From positions 17,556,501 through 17,620,500 of the forward strand of contig CAMQGK010000327.1 of assembly GCA_947000775.1 (NCBI GenBank): a stretch of 64,000 nucleotides of DNA, given 5' to 3'. Made by a program: the position numbers and the translations under genes. A model generated the notes under the pieces. The model did no database searches and had not been told where the DNA came from. It worked only from the letters and a program-made list of their open reading frames with translations. Numbering within the stretch: the first letter of the stretch is position 1; every line of letters starts with the position of its first letter. Shown here piece after piece: positions 24,301 to 34,777 of the stretch. The DNA is from Pterois miles (Eukaryota; Chordata; Actinopteri; Perciformes; Scorpaenidae).

Positions 24301-25624
24301 GGATGCTCCAGACCAGTGACTTTTCTTTCAGTTCAAAGATAGGCATTTTTCAAGTGTAGACTGGCTTGTGTCTTAGTTGGAGAAAACATGTTGAGGTCCC
24401 TAACTTCTAGCATTTTCTCCGCTAAGCTGAAATTGCTAACTTGTGATATCACCTTAGTGTTTTGTGTTGATGGAAGAGTAGTGCTCTTCAACCTCAGTAA
24501 GTTGGCCCTGGCCTCTACTTACCACTATAATGGCTCTGCGATTAGTCTGCATCTACCCCTGTATTTGTCACTGTTAATTCACAGATGTACTCACAGCCAA
24601 AGGCCGGCACAGGTCTATACTTGCTGCTTTGTTGTGTCTGCATGTCTGCCCTGGATCCACGCTTGTGGACATGAGTGGGTCAGAGGCCACCGGATCACCA
24701 GCTTTAATTAAAAGCTGGGATGTCTCTGGAAAGACGCCCGCCAGAGATGGAGGAGGAGAGGGAAAGGGGTGAAAAAGGAGGAGAGCAGAGGAGAGGAGGT
24801 GAGAGGAGAGGAGCTTCTGGTAGCTGAGCCAGTCCAACTGTGCACCAGATGTTTTCAGGCTCCCCATTCGGCTCCTCGCCTTCCTTCTTCACTCCTCCAG
24901 CCAGACCACTGGAGAGGGAGGACTCCAGCGCACGAAGCGTTGCCTCGAACATTGCGCGCCACGCGAACACATCCTCTCCTCTGTGGCATGTGCATAATGT
25001 TCCTCAGACGGCTCCGAGCTGCGATATGTGATACATGAGTGAGAGAGTGTCATTGGAGTGCGATACAGGAAAAGAAAATGGAAACAGGGATGAGGAAAGG
25101 AGTAGATAATGTAGTGACTTGTTCTGCCTGTGAGGTCTGTTTTATTGTTTGGTGGTGTCTATTACGTGTGTCTCGCACTCTGGCTGCGTGGACGTGTGTG
25201 CCTGTACGTGTGTGTATGCATCCTCATCTGCCTGGTGTGGTGGAGATGTGGAGATGAAAGTGTTTGCGGCCCACAGGAGTGCTGGCAGCGGTGTCGGACT
25301 GGAGGTCTGGCAGACAGGGATGCAGCTCCATCAGACAGATCCCACTCTGACCGGCTCGTTTTATCTAAATATGAGGTGAGAAACCTCGACCCTGGCGCTT
25401 GCTCCAACAAAGGGCCAGATCGGTACAGACACTTGATGGTTTCTGACTGGACTAAAGCAGAAAACAGATGATATTTTGTCTATTTGATGTCATTAAATTT
25501 CATCATTCCCAATAAAGTACAAAATTCAGTGTTTTCCTGTCAGAGTGGAACATTAGGACCATCATATCACACTCCACCTCCAAACTAATCATTTCTGTGT
25601 ATTGGCAAGAATCTGACCATATGT

Positions 25625-26125
25625 ATTATGATACAGGGATAGCAATTCAGTATATTGCGATATATTGTGATACTGTAAGCAAGGCAATGTATTGCAGTGT
25701 TTTAAATCTAATTATAGGAAAACTGTGATAGTATAAAGAACACACCATTTTATAACACGCAAAAAGAACACATGTGCTGCATGCAAAAATCTGCATGGCT
25801 TTGGCTCCAAACTGAATGTGATTATGGTAAACTGGGCATCTCTGTAAACGGGAGAATCGTGGGTACCCATAGAACCCATTTTCATTCACATACCTTGAAG
25901 TCAGAGGTCAAGGGACCCCTTTGAAAATGGCCATGACAGTTTTTCCTTGCCAAAACTTAGATCGTCACTCTAGCTTTAAAACTGAGCCCGCTACAACTTC
26001 TGAAACATCGAATAGTGTCAGATTTTTAACAGGGTAACTAAAAATCAATAGTGTTTTGCAGAACTGATAAAGTATCAAAACGCATAATATTGCGATACTT
26101 CTATCAATATTTTCTTATACCTGAA
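25625..26125 (-). mobile_element. Mosaic element: different ends, hAT-family interior
   Basis: The ends carry TATTGCGATATATTGTGATA (from about 25656) and ATATTGCGATACTTCTATCA (from about 26087), motifs absent from the copies at 20930, 22962 and 50130. The middle (about 25799-25996) is clearly related to them: AATGTGATTATGGTAAACTG, GGGTACCCATAGAACCCATT and GTCAGAGGTCAAGGGACCCC. This suggests two repeat families share an internal module. Confidence 0.55.
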
Positions 26126-28077
26126 TATTTAAAGCAGGTTTCATTGCAGGTTTTACAGATTGCCACTCCTTGAAGCTGTAAAATCTTCATGGATTTCTCT
26201 GGTCCTGATATAAAATGAGGAATTAATCACCAACTGGTCCGGGGAGAACCTCCATCATATCACAAGTGAAAGTCTCTTACTAGTAATCATAAGATATTTT
26301 CTAAAAAAAGACCAAAACTCAGTCCATATATGAGTCCATTCCTTCAAAGATCTCATCACAAGCTGTTGCCATCCATCCCTGTAAAGACACAGACCGTGTC
26401 ATGTCTGCTGTAAAAAAAAAAAAAATCACAGGGTGTAACAGCACAAACTGCCCATCAAGGGAACGGTCACTGAGGGTACGCTTTACGGCCCCGACCGTGT
26501 CATGGGCAATATCGGCCCATATACTGCTCAGCGGGGGGAAATAGCTCCCATTAGTGGGGCTTGAGAACATGAAAACGTTCCACTTCTGTACAGTATTTCC
26601 CCCTTCTCCTCCTCCTCTTTCTCCCCCCCTCCAGTTTGCTGCCACTTTGTTTGTTTGTGTACGTCTGTTTTTGATGGGGCTGTTGATGTCAGCCCATATG
26701 CCTCATTTCCTCTGCCAGAACGATGACAACGGAAGCCTCGCAAACCAACGCAGCGTTCCTCCTCTTTGACAAAGTCACTGAAAAATATCTGCAAGCATTA
26801 CAAATGATCCATTTAGGTCATGATTTCATGAAACGATGCAGCTTGTTGTCATGGCTGAGTATAAACATCAACTTCTGGAGACGTTTTAGGTTGTCAAATG
26901 GACATTTACTCAGCGTCAAAGTGTAATCTACATCCGCTAGCTTGGATTTATTGGAATAGAGTTACCACGATGCACACTTCACCATAAAGTGAGTCAAACA
27001 AATAAGAGGACTGCTGTATCTAATGTGTGTACATGAGTCTACAAAAGGCAGTTCAGCAAAACCACATCTCAACTGAGCCAAAGAGTGTGAAAAAAAAAAA
27101 CCCTTCACTCACACCCCTCCTCTTTCTTCCTGCTTGGAAAAGACCAGATGACAATAATGTGGAGTATGGAGCCCCATCGAGCGCCGCTGACCCCTCCTCT
27201 TCCACCTCCCTCCTTCCATCCCTCCACCCCCCTGGTCTTTGAAAGGCCTCCACATGTTTATGGCTCATGCCTGTGGTATGACGATGGATTCTCCATATAA
27301 AAGCCAGCGGGATCATGGGGTGTTTCAAATATTGCTCTCTGAAGACAGTTGCTGACAAAATGACAGCAGCCATATTTATTTTGGTCAGAGAGCAGGGGCA
27401 CTTAGTGGGAAGTTAATCAGAGACCCCCGCCTCCTCCCTCTTCTCCCCCCAGCTTCCAGGATTGCCCCCCACCCCCTAACAAGGAATGTACCCAGAGCAG
27501 AGAAGTCTCAGAGACTACTGGTAATGACTTTCTCCTCCAAAAGAAGATTTAATGCTGCTAAACTGCACGAGAGGCAGAAAAATAAAGTTTGGTTTGAGAA
27601 CATCAGCATAAAGCAAGTGTTGATTGCCTGTCCAGACATAAGCCGAGATAACAATTTTTTATCTGGTGAGGAGGAGATATGGAACATAAGTGCAGAGACG
27701 GGGGAGAAAAAAAGAATAATCTATGGCAGAGATTTGCGAATATGTTATAGCTGAAACAGAACTTGTGTTAATTTGCGACTGTGACCGCAGCGGTGACCAT
27801 AACTGCCGCTGGCACCGGGATGCTGGAGACCTGGCCAAGTCAATGACAGGTTGATGTGTCTTTCCTCTTCACCCATTCACTACAGCGCAGTGCAAAGCTT
27901 CCAAAATATTCTCTGTCATCTCAGCTTTACAGTTTTACAGTGCGTACAACATGAGGAAATCATCATTATGAGTCAGTTTCTCAGTTTTTTCATCTTGACA
28001 ACCAGATTTCTGCATCACGTAATTAAATTAATGGAAGATTCAAGCTTGTGTGGTGGACAGTGGGTGTTGGTGGCTGG

Positions 28078-28080
<3 letters not shown>

Positions 28081-28114
<34 letters not shown>

Positions 28115-28126
28115 GGGGGGGGGGGC
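28081..28126. repeat. (TG)n followed by poly-G
   Basis: About 15 TG units, then a run of about 14 G. Lies in the last rspo2 intron. Confidence 0.97.
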
Positions 28127-31100
28127 TTGTCTCAGTCAGATGCCAACCCAAGCCCTGTGTCCGGAGCCAGGCTATCCATGCTGTCCAGAGGAGGCAGGGT
28201 ACTTCTGAGGCCTTCTCACCAGCTACTGTGTCAGCCCCTATGGAGCAGCCTTATTAAATGAAGATTAAGCTGTGGCTCCCCCAGTCACAACAGGCTGTGG
28301 TGTGGGGCACACATAATCACTATGACAGGTCGGCTGCCAATTAGTGCTCTCCTTCTGTCCTGGGAAAACGCTCCTCACTCCGCTCCCGCTGGCGGGAAGA
28401 ACTGATCCGGATTGTCCGTGATATTACCCTGGCCAGAGATCGCCGTTAATCACCGCCCGTCAATTCCACCGTAACATAAATACAAGCCGGACTTGTCATC
28501 TGTGCACCAGCTCTCCCTTCCAACAGTCCCGACTTCCCATAGAGCACACCCGGGGAACATTAATTGGAATAATGAGATAAGTACGTGAAGGAACTGAAGT
28601 GCAAAACTCTGTTCTCGAGTGCTTTGGGTAGACTTCAGAGCGGTGGCTCGATCGCTGTTTGGCTTGGACAAACTGCACCATGAGCTCTTCTGCTGAGACG
28701 AGAAGAACACGCTCCATCAATTAGCCTCAAGTTGAAAGTGTGCATCTGTTTCAGAAAAAAAAGCTGGCCTGGTGGGAGAAGGCTACGTCTGACGAAAACA
28801 CATCCAGAAATGTGTTTGGATGTCGGGCTTCCAAGCCAAACACAGGCCAGACTCCGATGTGATCATACCGGCTGCGTAACTAGAATGCTCAGAAGTGAAT
28901 AGCATCTTTCGCCAGAGCTTAAACCCCTTGGCTCAGCGAGTATAAACACCAAAATTGTGTGTGACGTGCTCACGCGCACGCACGTGTGTTAACTGCTCGC
29001 TCGTACGCAAAGATTGCCAGAAACCGGAATTGTTTGGTGTCTCGAGCGGCGGGCGCTTACAGACAAGGCGGCCGAGCTTCCTCCGCAGCGGATTCGAGCC
29101 AATCACCGTTGCTCTGTGCATCGTTTTTACAGGAGCAGAGACTTTGGAGCAGATGGTTCGCAGACGGTGAGGACTAGGAGGTCCACAGCACTGTGGATTC
29201 ACCACAGAACCACACTGGCTTCAGACAAGAACCTGGCGTAAATCCCACCAGTCAACCAAATCCTCATGGGATCTGGTCGATCTGGGGCGGATCTGGCTTC
29301 ACTTTGGTCCCCTGCACCAGACTGTAGGTGCTTGTGGGGTAAACTAAACAACCGCCCGCCTCTCTGTCATGTCCATTGGTCTTGAATACAGACAAAGACC
29401 TTGCAGATGTCACACACCGGAGGAGCGATGAGGTGGTAAATTGAGTCATCCACAGAACGTGTAAAAAAACTTGTTTATCCAGGGTTTCAAATTGATGGCA
29501 GACGGAATGGACTGGGCATCATGGCTACCAGAGGTAGTTATCACAGTTACAGTATAAACACAAACTGCACACACAAGTTATGACAGGCAGTATTAGTGGT
29601 GGCTGGACCCGAGCACTCAGATGACTGATGGGATGGAGGGCTTGGCCTCGATTGAGCCCTACAGCAGAAATGGTTTCTCTGGTTACAAACGTGGGAGATC
29701 AATACTCCCACAAAAGCCTGTAGCTCTCCAAGCACAGGTACATAATATAATCATTATAAGCTCCCTCTTTCTTATTCTCCCTCTTCCTGCTTTCCTTTCC
29801 TTTTTCTCTCCATAAAGTCTGCAGGGCGAAGCTGAAGCATTTAGAGTGTAAATTGAACTGCATTGTTCTGGAAAACCAGCTCTTAAATCTGTTATCAGTT
29901 CCAAAATTTGCTAAGCTATAAATGTTTACTGTTCCATAACTTCATATTGTAAAACTTCTGTTCCTGTTCGGGTTAAACTTTTTGCTGGGCCGCCTCCTGC
30001 ACTGCAAACGACCCTCAGATAGATCGACTTTTACCTACGAATCAAGCGAGCAGAGTCGTCACTCCTGACTGCTGCCATTAAGATTTTGTGCCGTCTGAGA
30101 ATCTGAAAGCCGATTTGTAAAACTGTCTGAAATTAGCCTTTTAGAGTTGCAATGGTGCGCTTGTGTTGGACTTTAGTCCCTCTTAAATCCCAAATCAGGG
30201 ATTACGTTAAGAGTGGGAGTTTGGAGAGCTTTCACATTTTAAGTTGTTTACACAAGATCTAATGTCACCGACATGGCAGAAGCAGCTGTTGTTCAAAGAT
30301 TATCGTAGAGTGGGTGGGCAAGAGAGAAAGAAAGGAAATACCCAGATGGACTGATGATTGAGCAGAAAAAAAGAAGCTGAGAATGAGCAATCAAACTTGT
30401 CACACGCATCTGTTTGTAAACCAGTGAATCTGGTGACGGGTTGCTGGGAAATCTCTGCAGGGAATTTCTTAATGGCATCAATGTGGAGCAGCCAGGCGCT
30501 GCAGTGTTATCTCTCTCCTCACCTTCCCTCTCCTCTCCTCCCATCAGCTCACAACACAGAGAGTGGGAGGGGGACCCAGTCAATGGTGATAATGCCTGAG
30601 CAGCTATTAATAAAGTCTCTTTATTGTTTATAGGCTGTTTAGAGCACCACTCCAGGGATCCGGAGGATAGACGAGCATTTTACTGTCTCAAGGGTACAAT
30701 GCAAACGCACACACCAGCCCAGCAGCCACAAGACGAGACTTCCTTATTCCTCTAGAGAGTCTCGCACATTTTCCATTATAAATGAAAACCAAATTTAAAC
30801 AGCTGGGTGAATTTGACAAAGATTTTCATCAACATTGCACAGACGATCTTGAAATCACTTGTTGTTTTCAGAAGTATTGTGATTAATGGCAACTTCTTTT
30901 CAAAAAAAAAATATAATAAAACATGCTGCAGTTGTTTAATCTCAGTGGCAAAAACAAACAAGCAGGTCAAACTATTCGATATGGCTTCAGATGCAGAGCC
31001 GTGCGGCGCAGATGGTGGAAACGTACCGAATTCCCATTTTATTCTTGCCAAACTACAAGAGTTAAAGATTTAAAGCTTGAAATTAGCTTGACAGTTGGAT

Positions 31101-33637
31101 GGAAATCGGTGCTTCTGACATATTTTGTCTGTCCGTGTGCTCCACGCCGCCCCCCCGCCCTTTTGGGGACAGACTGCGCTATCAAGACGATGCTGCTCTG
31201 CCAAACGACCAACAGCAAATTAATCCCAGCAGTGCGAATGACGGTGTTTACACTGATCGGCAACTTGTACGGAACGCATCAGACACGGTTTACACAGCTC
31301 GTCATGTTCGCTGTGCACGCTTCGCCTCTTGACATTATCTGGGCTTTACTTTCTCTGCTTGTGTGTGTCTTACAGAGGGATTAGATCTTTGCCCAACACA
31401 GAAGGGAAAAGAAGAAGATCATTGGCGTTTTTTTTTTTTTCCTCATGCGTCTCTCGGCTAAGCTAGGAAACAGGGATCTGTCAATGACGTCCAGTGTAAT
31501 TTAAATACGTGGATATGTAGAAATGCAAGCCAGGGTGATCAGATAAGCATTACCATAAATAGTGTCTACCTACATGCTGCGTCCTCTTATTTCCTGTCTC
31601 CATTTAATCCACAGCGTCTTTACGGTCTGCAGTTATATAATCCTGTGCTTATCCTAAACATTGGTGTCTGGTGTCCGGTGAGAAGAGCTGATAAAAAATG
31701 TTCATTTTTAGACTGTCTTAAGTTCCAAGTGATCATAATACGTACTTCTTATATTCATATTTCCTCCTGAAAATCAAATCCATACATTGAGGTTTTCTAA
31801 ATCCTATTTAAAGACTCCATACTGCATTGCAAATCCTGTTACTTTAAGAAGAATCTATTGCTTACAAAGTCTTTGAAATTTGTATTAATTTAAAAGGTCA
31901 CATAGCGATGTATTTCATAATAACCTCAGCCACATTTCAACCCTTTCTTGAACCTCCACTTCCTGCTCACCTGCATTTCATGGGGCGGCCTCTCCACCCA
32001 CTAGGCTACGCTTTATTATCACTCACGGGAAGTGATTATTTTACAATGTCAGTCGGTCCAGCTCCCATGCGACGCCACTGGATCACCTCCCATTCGAATT
32101 TGGCGGCTTACATTTTTACATTTGTATTTATTTGAACTGAAGAGTGTTGCGTTTCACTGCCTTTTGCCAAGTGGGGATTTTTCACTAGCGGTGGAGCAAT
32201 GGGGGAATTAACAACATATGCCCAAGTCTGAAATTTACCTTTATTAAACGGGCCACCACAGCACTTCACGAGCCCGGAGAGTCCTAAGATTCACACACAG
32301 TGACACATTTACACACAGCTTTTAACCACACGGCCGAGGCCACTAATCTTCCACAGAGATGTAACTCAGTTGTTGGATAATAAGGAACTGTACTGAGTGG
32401 TTTGTAATGAACAGTAGCTTTAAGTAAGATGGACACGGGGAGTCTGCTGTCGGTTTATAAAGGACTGAAGAAGAATGGTTCGGCTATGCACTCAGTTTAG
32501 ATTTCACAACAACTTCCCATCAGTGACTTCATGCTTGGGATAATTAACGGCAGTAACCATGCGCAACAATGCCAAATTTTAATTAAAGGAGGTCATAAAG
32601 TTTCTTCGGAAAAGGTCAAGCAGGCACGGCTAAGTCATGAAGAGGTGCACGGGGGTTGGGGAGAATTTCCCTGACAAACAGGACGGGGCTTTAGAAACTA
32701 AATGTGCCATGGAATCACAGTTTCCAACCCATACAGCAGCGACTGCCTTGGTGGTGCTGAAATATGAGAAACTATCAGGGTTTATTTCAAGTTTATTTAC
32801 TCTTTCACCACTTCACTAAATGATCCTCCCATCCACCCCTCCGGGCCAAAAATGGAGAAAAATCCTCGAGGTTATGATATTTTCCTCTTTCTGTTAAACA
32901 ATGTTTTTCTTGTTTTGACAGCCTGAATGATATCTGCCACCGTAATTGCTTCCTTATTTGGTGAATTAAATATTTACACTTGGCCTATCCTAATCCAAAG
33001 TTTATGAGAGACGTAAAAGTGCATTAAGGGGAAAGACATTTATTTTAAAAGCACTGCTAACTGAGGCCATCACCCCGAAATGGTGTGTTTGGACCGTCTG
33101 AGAGAAATGGTTTACTTTTTGAAAAAAAATATTTCCCTTAGCTTTATTCACACAGAGAGAAATTCCAGAATTGACTTCTCATTTAATGGCCTGACATACA
33201 TGCTGTGTGCACCGCAAATATCTCTCGAGCTGACGGGAGGAAACAGAGACGGCCATTGAGGAAACCTGCAGTTCGTACTTTGAAGAATTCCACTGAGGAG
33301 GGGAAGGGAGATGGGAGAGAGAGAGAGAGAGGGGGGAAAAATATACCTCAGAAAAAGGAGCTGGCTTGAACAAGGCCGCCATGGAAAAATACTGATTTCA
33401 TTTCATGCACGGAAACGCCACTGTGCACCTCAAAAACACAGACGGTGAAAAAACACGGCTGAGTGGACGGTACAGGGGTTACACGAAACAGGTGGAACTC
33501 TCCTGTGGGATACGTGGGCTGTTTTCTTTGATATTCACCAGAGAAGTGTAAACTTTAAAATGAACATGGATGGAGCTGAGGCCGACTCACAGAATATTTC
33601 TTACACATACATCAACGTGGCTGTACAACATCCTTAC

Positions 33638-33826
33638 CTCTCCTGCAGTGCCGCATGGCCATTTTGCACATCCTGGACTCGGCGATGGTGGGACAAGGTA
33701 TTGTGTCCTTGGGTGGTTTCTTTACAATGTGCCGCGTCCGGGTCTCCAGACCCCACTTATAGCCACAGGTTTTGTTTCTCCTGGTGCAGGCTCCCCATTC
33801 GCTCCACTGGCCCACCTCGCAGCCCT
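33638..33826 (-). CDS. rspo2: R-spondin 2, exon encoding the thrombospondin type-1 domain
   Basis: This 189-bp exon encodes the TSP1 domain, which in R-spondins binds heparan sulfate and tunes activity. It begins GCEVGQWSEWGACTRRNKTC and contains GYKWGLETRTR, IVKKPPKDTIPCPTIAESR and MCKMAMRHC. The WSEW motif is a typical C-mannosylation site. Six cysteines are present. On the minus strand the acceptor is gtgtgtctctgcag ending at 33827, and the donor gtaagg starts at 33637. The end reads HCRRG where mammalian RSPO2 has HCPGG, a local change next to the last intron. The intron on the furin-2 side is only 665 bp. The intron on the tail side is about 26 kb. Confidence 0.97.
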
Positions 33827-34491
33827 CTGCAGAGACACACAGAAAGGGTGATGTGCAGTGAAACCACAGCAGAGGCAACTCAAAGACCCCCGGTCAAGCT
33901 TTAATACAGGGTGAAGGAGCTTTACTGAGATGCTGCAACCTCTTTATGTGTGGTCTAAGTTCAACTGCAATTGAGAAGTAATAGAATACTTTGTACAGGC
34001 AGCATCAGGCTATTGAATGATGTTATTGGTCGCTATAAACACCATAGATATGGGTAAATAGGGGCCTACTACACCCACTAGTGGGTTTTATCATCTATTC
34101 ACATGGTAGATCACCAGAAGAAGGTATAAAAGAACACAACAGCAACCTCTAGCGACTATAGAAATTCTGACAGGAGCAGAAGTCAAGTGCTGTAGTATAG
34201 ATTGTGTGAAAATCCATAAGGGGCGGAGGTCGGGGGCTTTGGATGAGTCCACAGGATTTTCATCCAGGACACCAGGGTTCACATCCTGTGTGTAACCAGC
34301 AACTTGTTGTTGCCTTTGTAGCAGGCCCTTACTGACCCACATCTATGGTGCTTATAGCGACTGATTACGGCCATTTAATGGATTGATAACAGGTGGAATC
34401 AGGTGCTACGGTAAAGAAAGGTGTAAAAACACGGTTGTTTACTCTCTTGACACTTTATATATTTTGCACATATTTGTTTTGTTTCACGTAC
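33827..34491 (-). other. rspo2 intron between furin-2 and TSP1 exons (665 bp)
   Basis: This phase-1 intron starts gtacgt and ends ctctgcag on the minus strand. It is very short compared with its neighbours, and more than half of it (about 34015-34392) is a transposon with inverted terminal repeats, listed separately. Nothing else is evident. Confidence 0.9.
34015..34392. mobile_element. Non-autonomous DNA transposon (MITE-like) inside the short rspo2 intron
   Basis: Both ends carry the same 20-base inverted repeat: TCGCTATAAACACCATAGAT at 34030-34049, and its reverse complement with one change at 34341-34360. Similarity extends outward in weaker form (TTGAATGATGTTATTGG against the reversed TTAATGG...TTGATAACAG end). 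The interior has no open frame. A second, diverged copy at 59385-60114 shares internal blocks such as AGAAGAAGGTATAAAA and CCTCTAGCGACT. The superfamily cannot be assigned because the target-site duplication is unclear. Confidence 0.75.
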
Positions 34492-34635
34492 CTCCACACT
34501 CCATGGTTTCCTCCAGCGGGGCAAAGCCCTCGGGGCACTTCTCAAAGCAGCGCCCTTTGTGTAGGTAAAAGCCCGACTTGCACTTGGTGCAGAAGTCTTT
34601 GCTGAAACAGGACTCGCAGTTCTCTATCCTGCACC
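34492..34635 (-). CDS. rspo2: R-spondin 2, exon encoding furin-like repeat 2
   Basis: This 144-bp exon encodes the second furin-like repeat, which in R-spondins binds the receptors LGR4/5/6. It reads RCRIENCESCFSKDFCTKC and continues through KSGFYLHKGRCFEKCPEG to EETMECGE. Eight cysteines are present. The two phenylalanines of CFSKDFC, known LGR contacts in the family, are intact. The acceptor is tcttccaccag ending at 34636, and the donor gtacgt begins at 34491. Phase 1 at both ends joins in frame to the exon at 44377-44565 and to the thrombospondin exon at 33638-33826. The exon has no stop or frameshift and has the length expected for this gene. Confidence 0.97.
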
Positions 34636-34755
34636 CTGGTGGAAGAAGAGAAACAGGAGAGTCATCAGGGCCCGAGCAACCCTCTCATCTGGAGTTGATC
34701 GAAAGCTAAGGGGTTTGGGGAAGGGGGTTCTTGAAAGGATTATGTTGTCTCTCCA

Positions 34756-34777
34756 ACAAAAAAAAAAAAAAAAAAAA
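34756..34777. repeat. Poly-A run
   Basis: About 20 A in the rspo2 intron, about 120 bases upstream (minus strand) of the furin-2 acceptor. It reads as a T run on the transcript. Confidence 0.9.

Larger units (their letters stand above)
7573..33637 (-). other. Last rspo2 intron, about 26 kb
   Basis: This phase-1 intron joins the TSP1 exon to the tail exon. Recognisable repeats cluster at 10.8-12.0, 17.5, 20.3-24.3 and 25.6-26.1 kb. The stretches 12.2-17.4, 18.2-20.2 and 26.2-33.6 kb hold almost no recognisable transposon and contain many homeobox-type ATTA cores; they are the best places to look for conserved regulatory elements, which sequence reading alone cannot prove. Confidence 0.75.

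Noticed and set aside
24574..25471. Group of overlapping frames on both strands
   Set aside because: C/T-rich and G/A-rich sequence keeps frames open; no recognisable protein features.
28955..29241. Several overlapping frames in a locally GC-richer stretch, one with many Cys
   Set aside because: No splice signals, domain or codon pattern; three frames are open on the same strand, which points to chance.
33560..33904. Plus-strand frame over the TSP1 exon
   Set aside because: Antisense shadow of the rspo2 exon, which has matching splice sites and clear homology on the minus strand.
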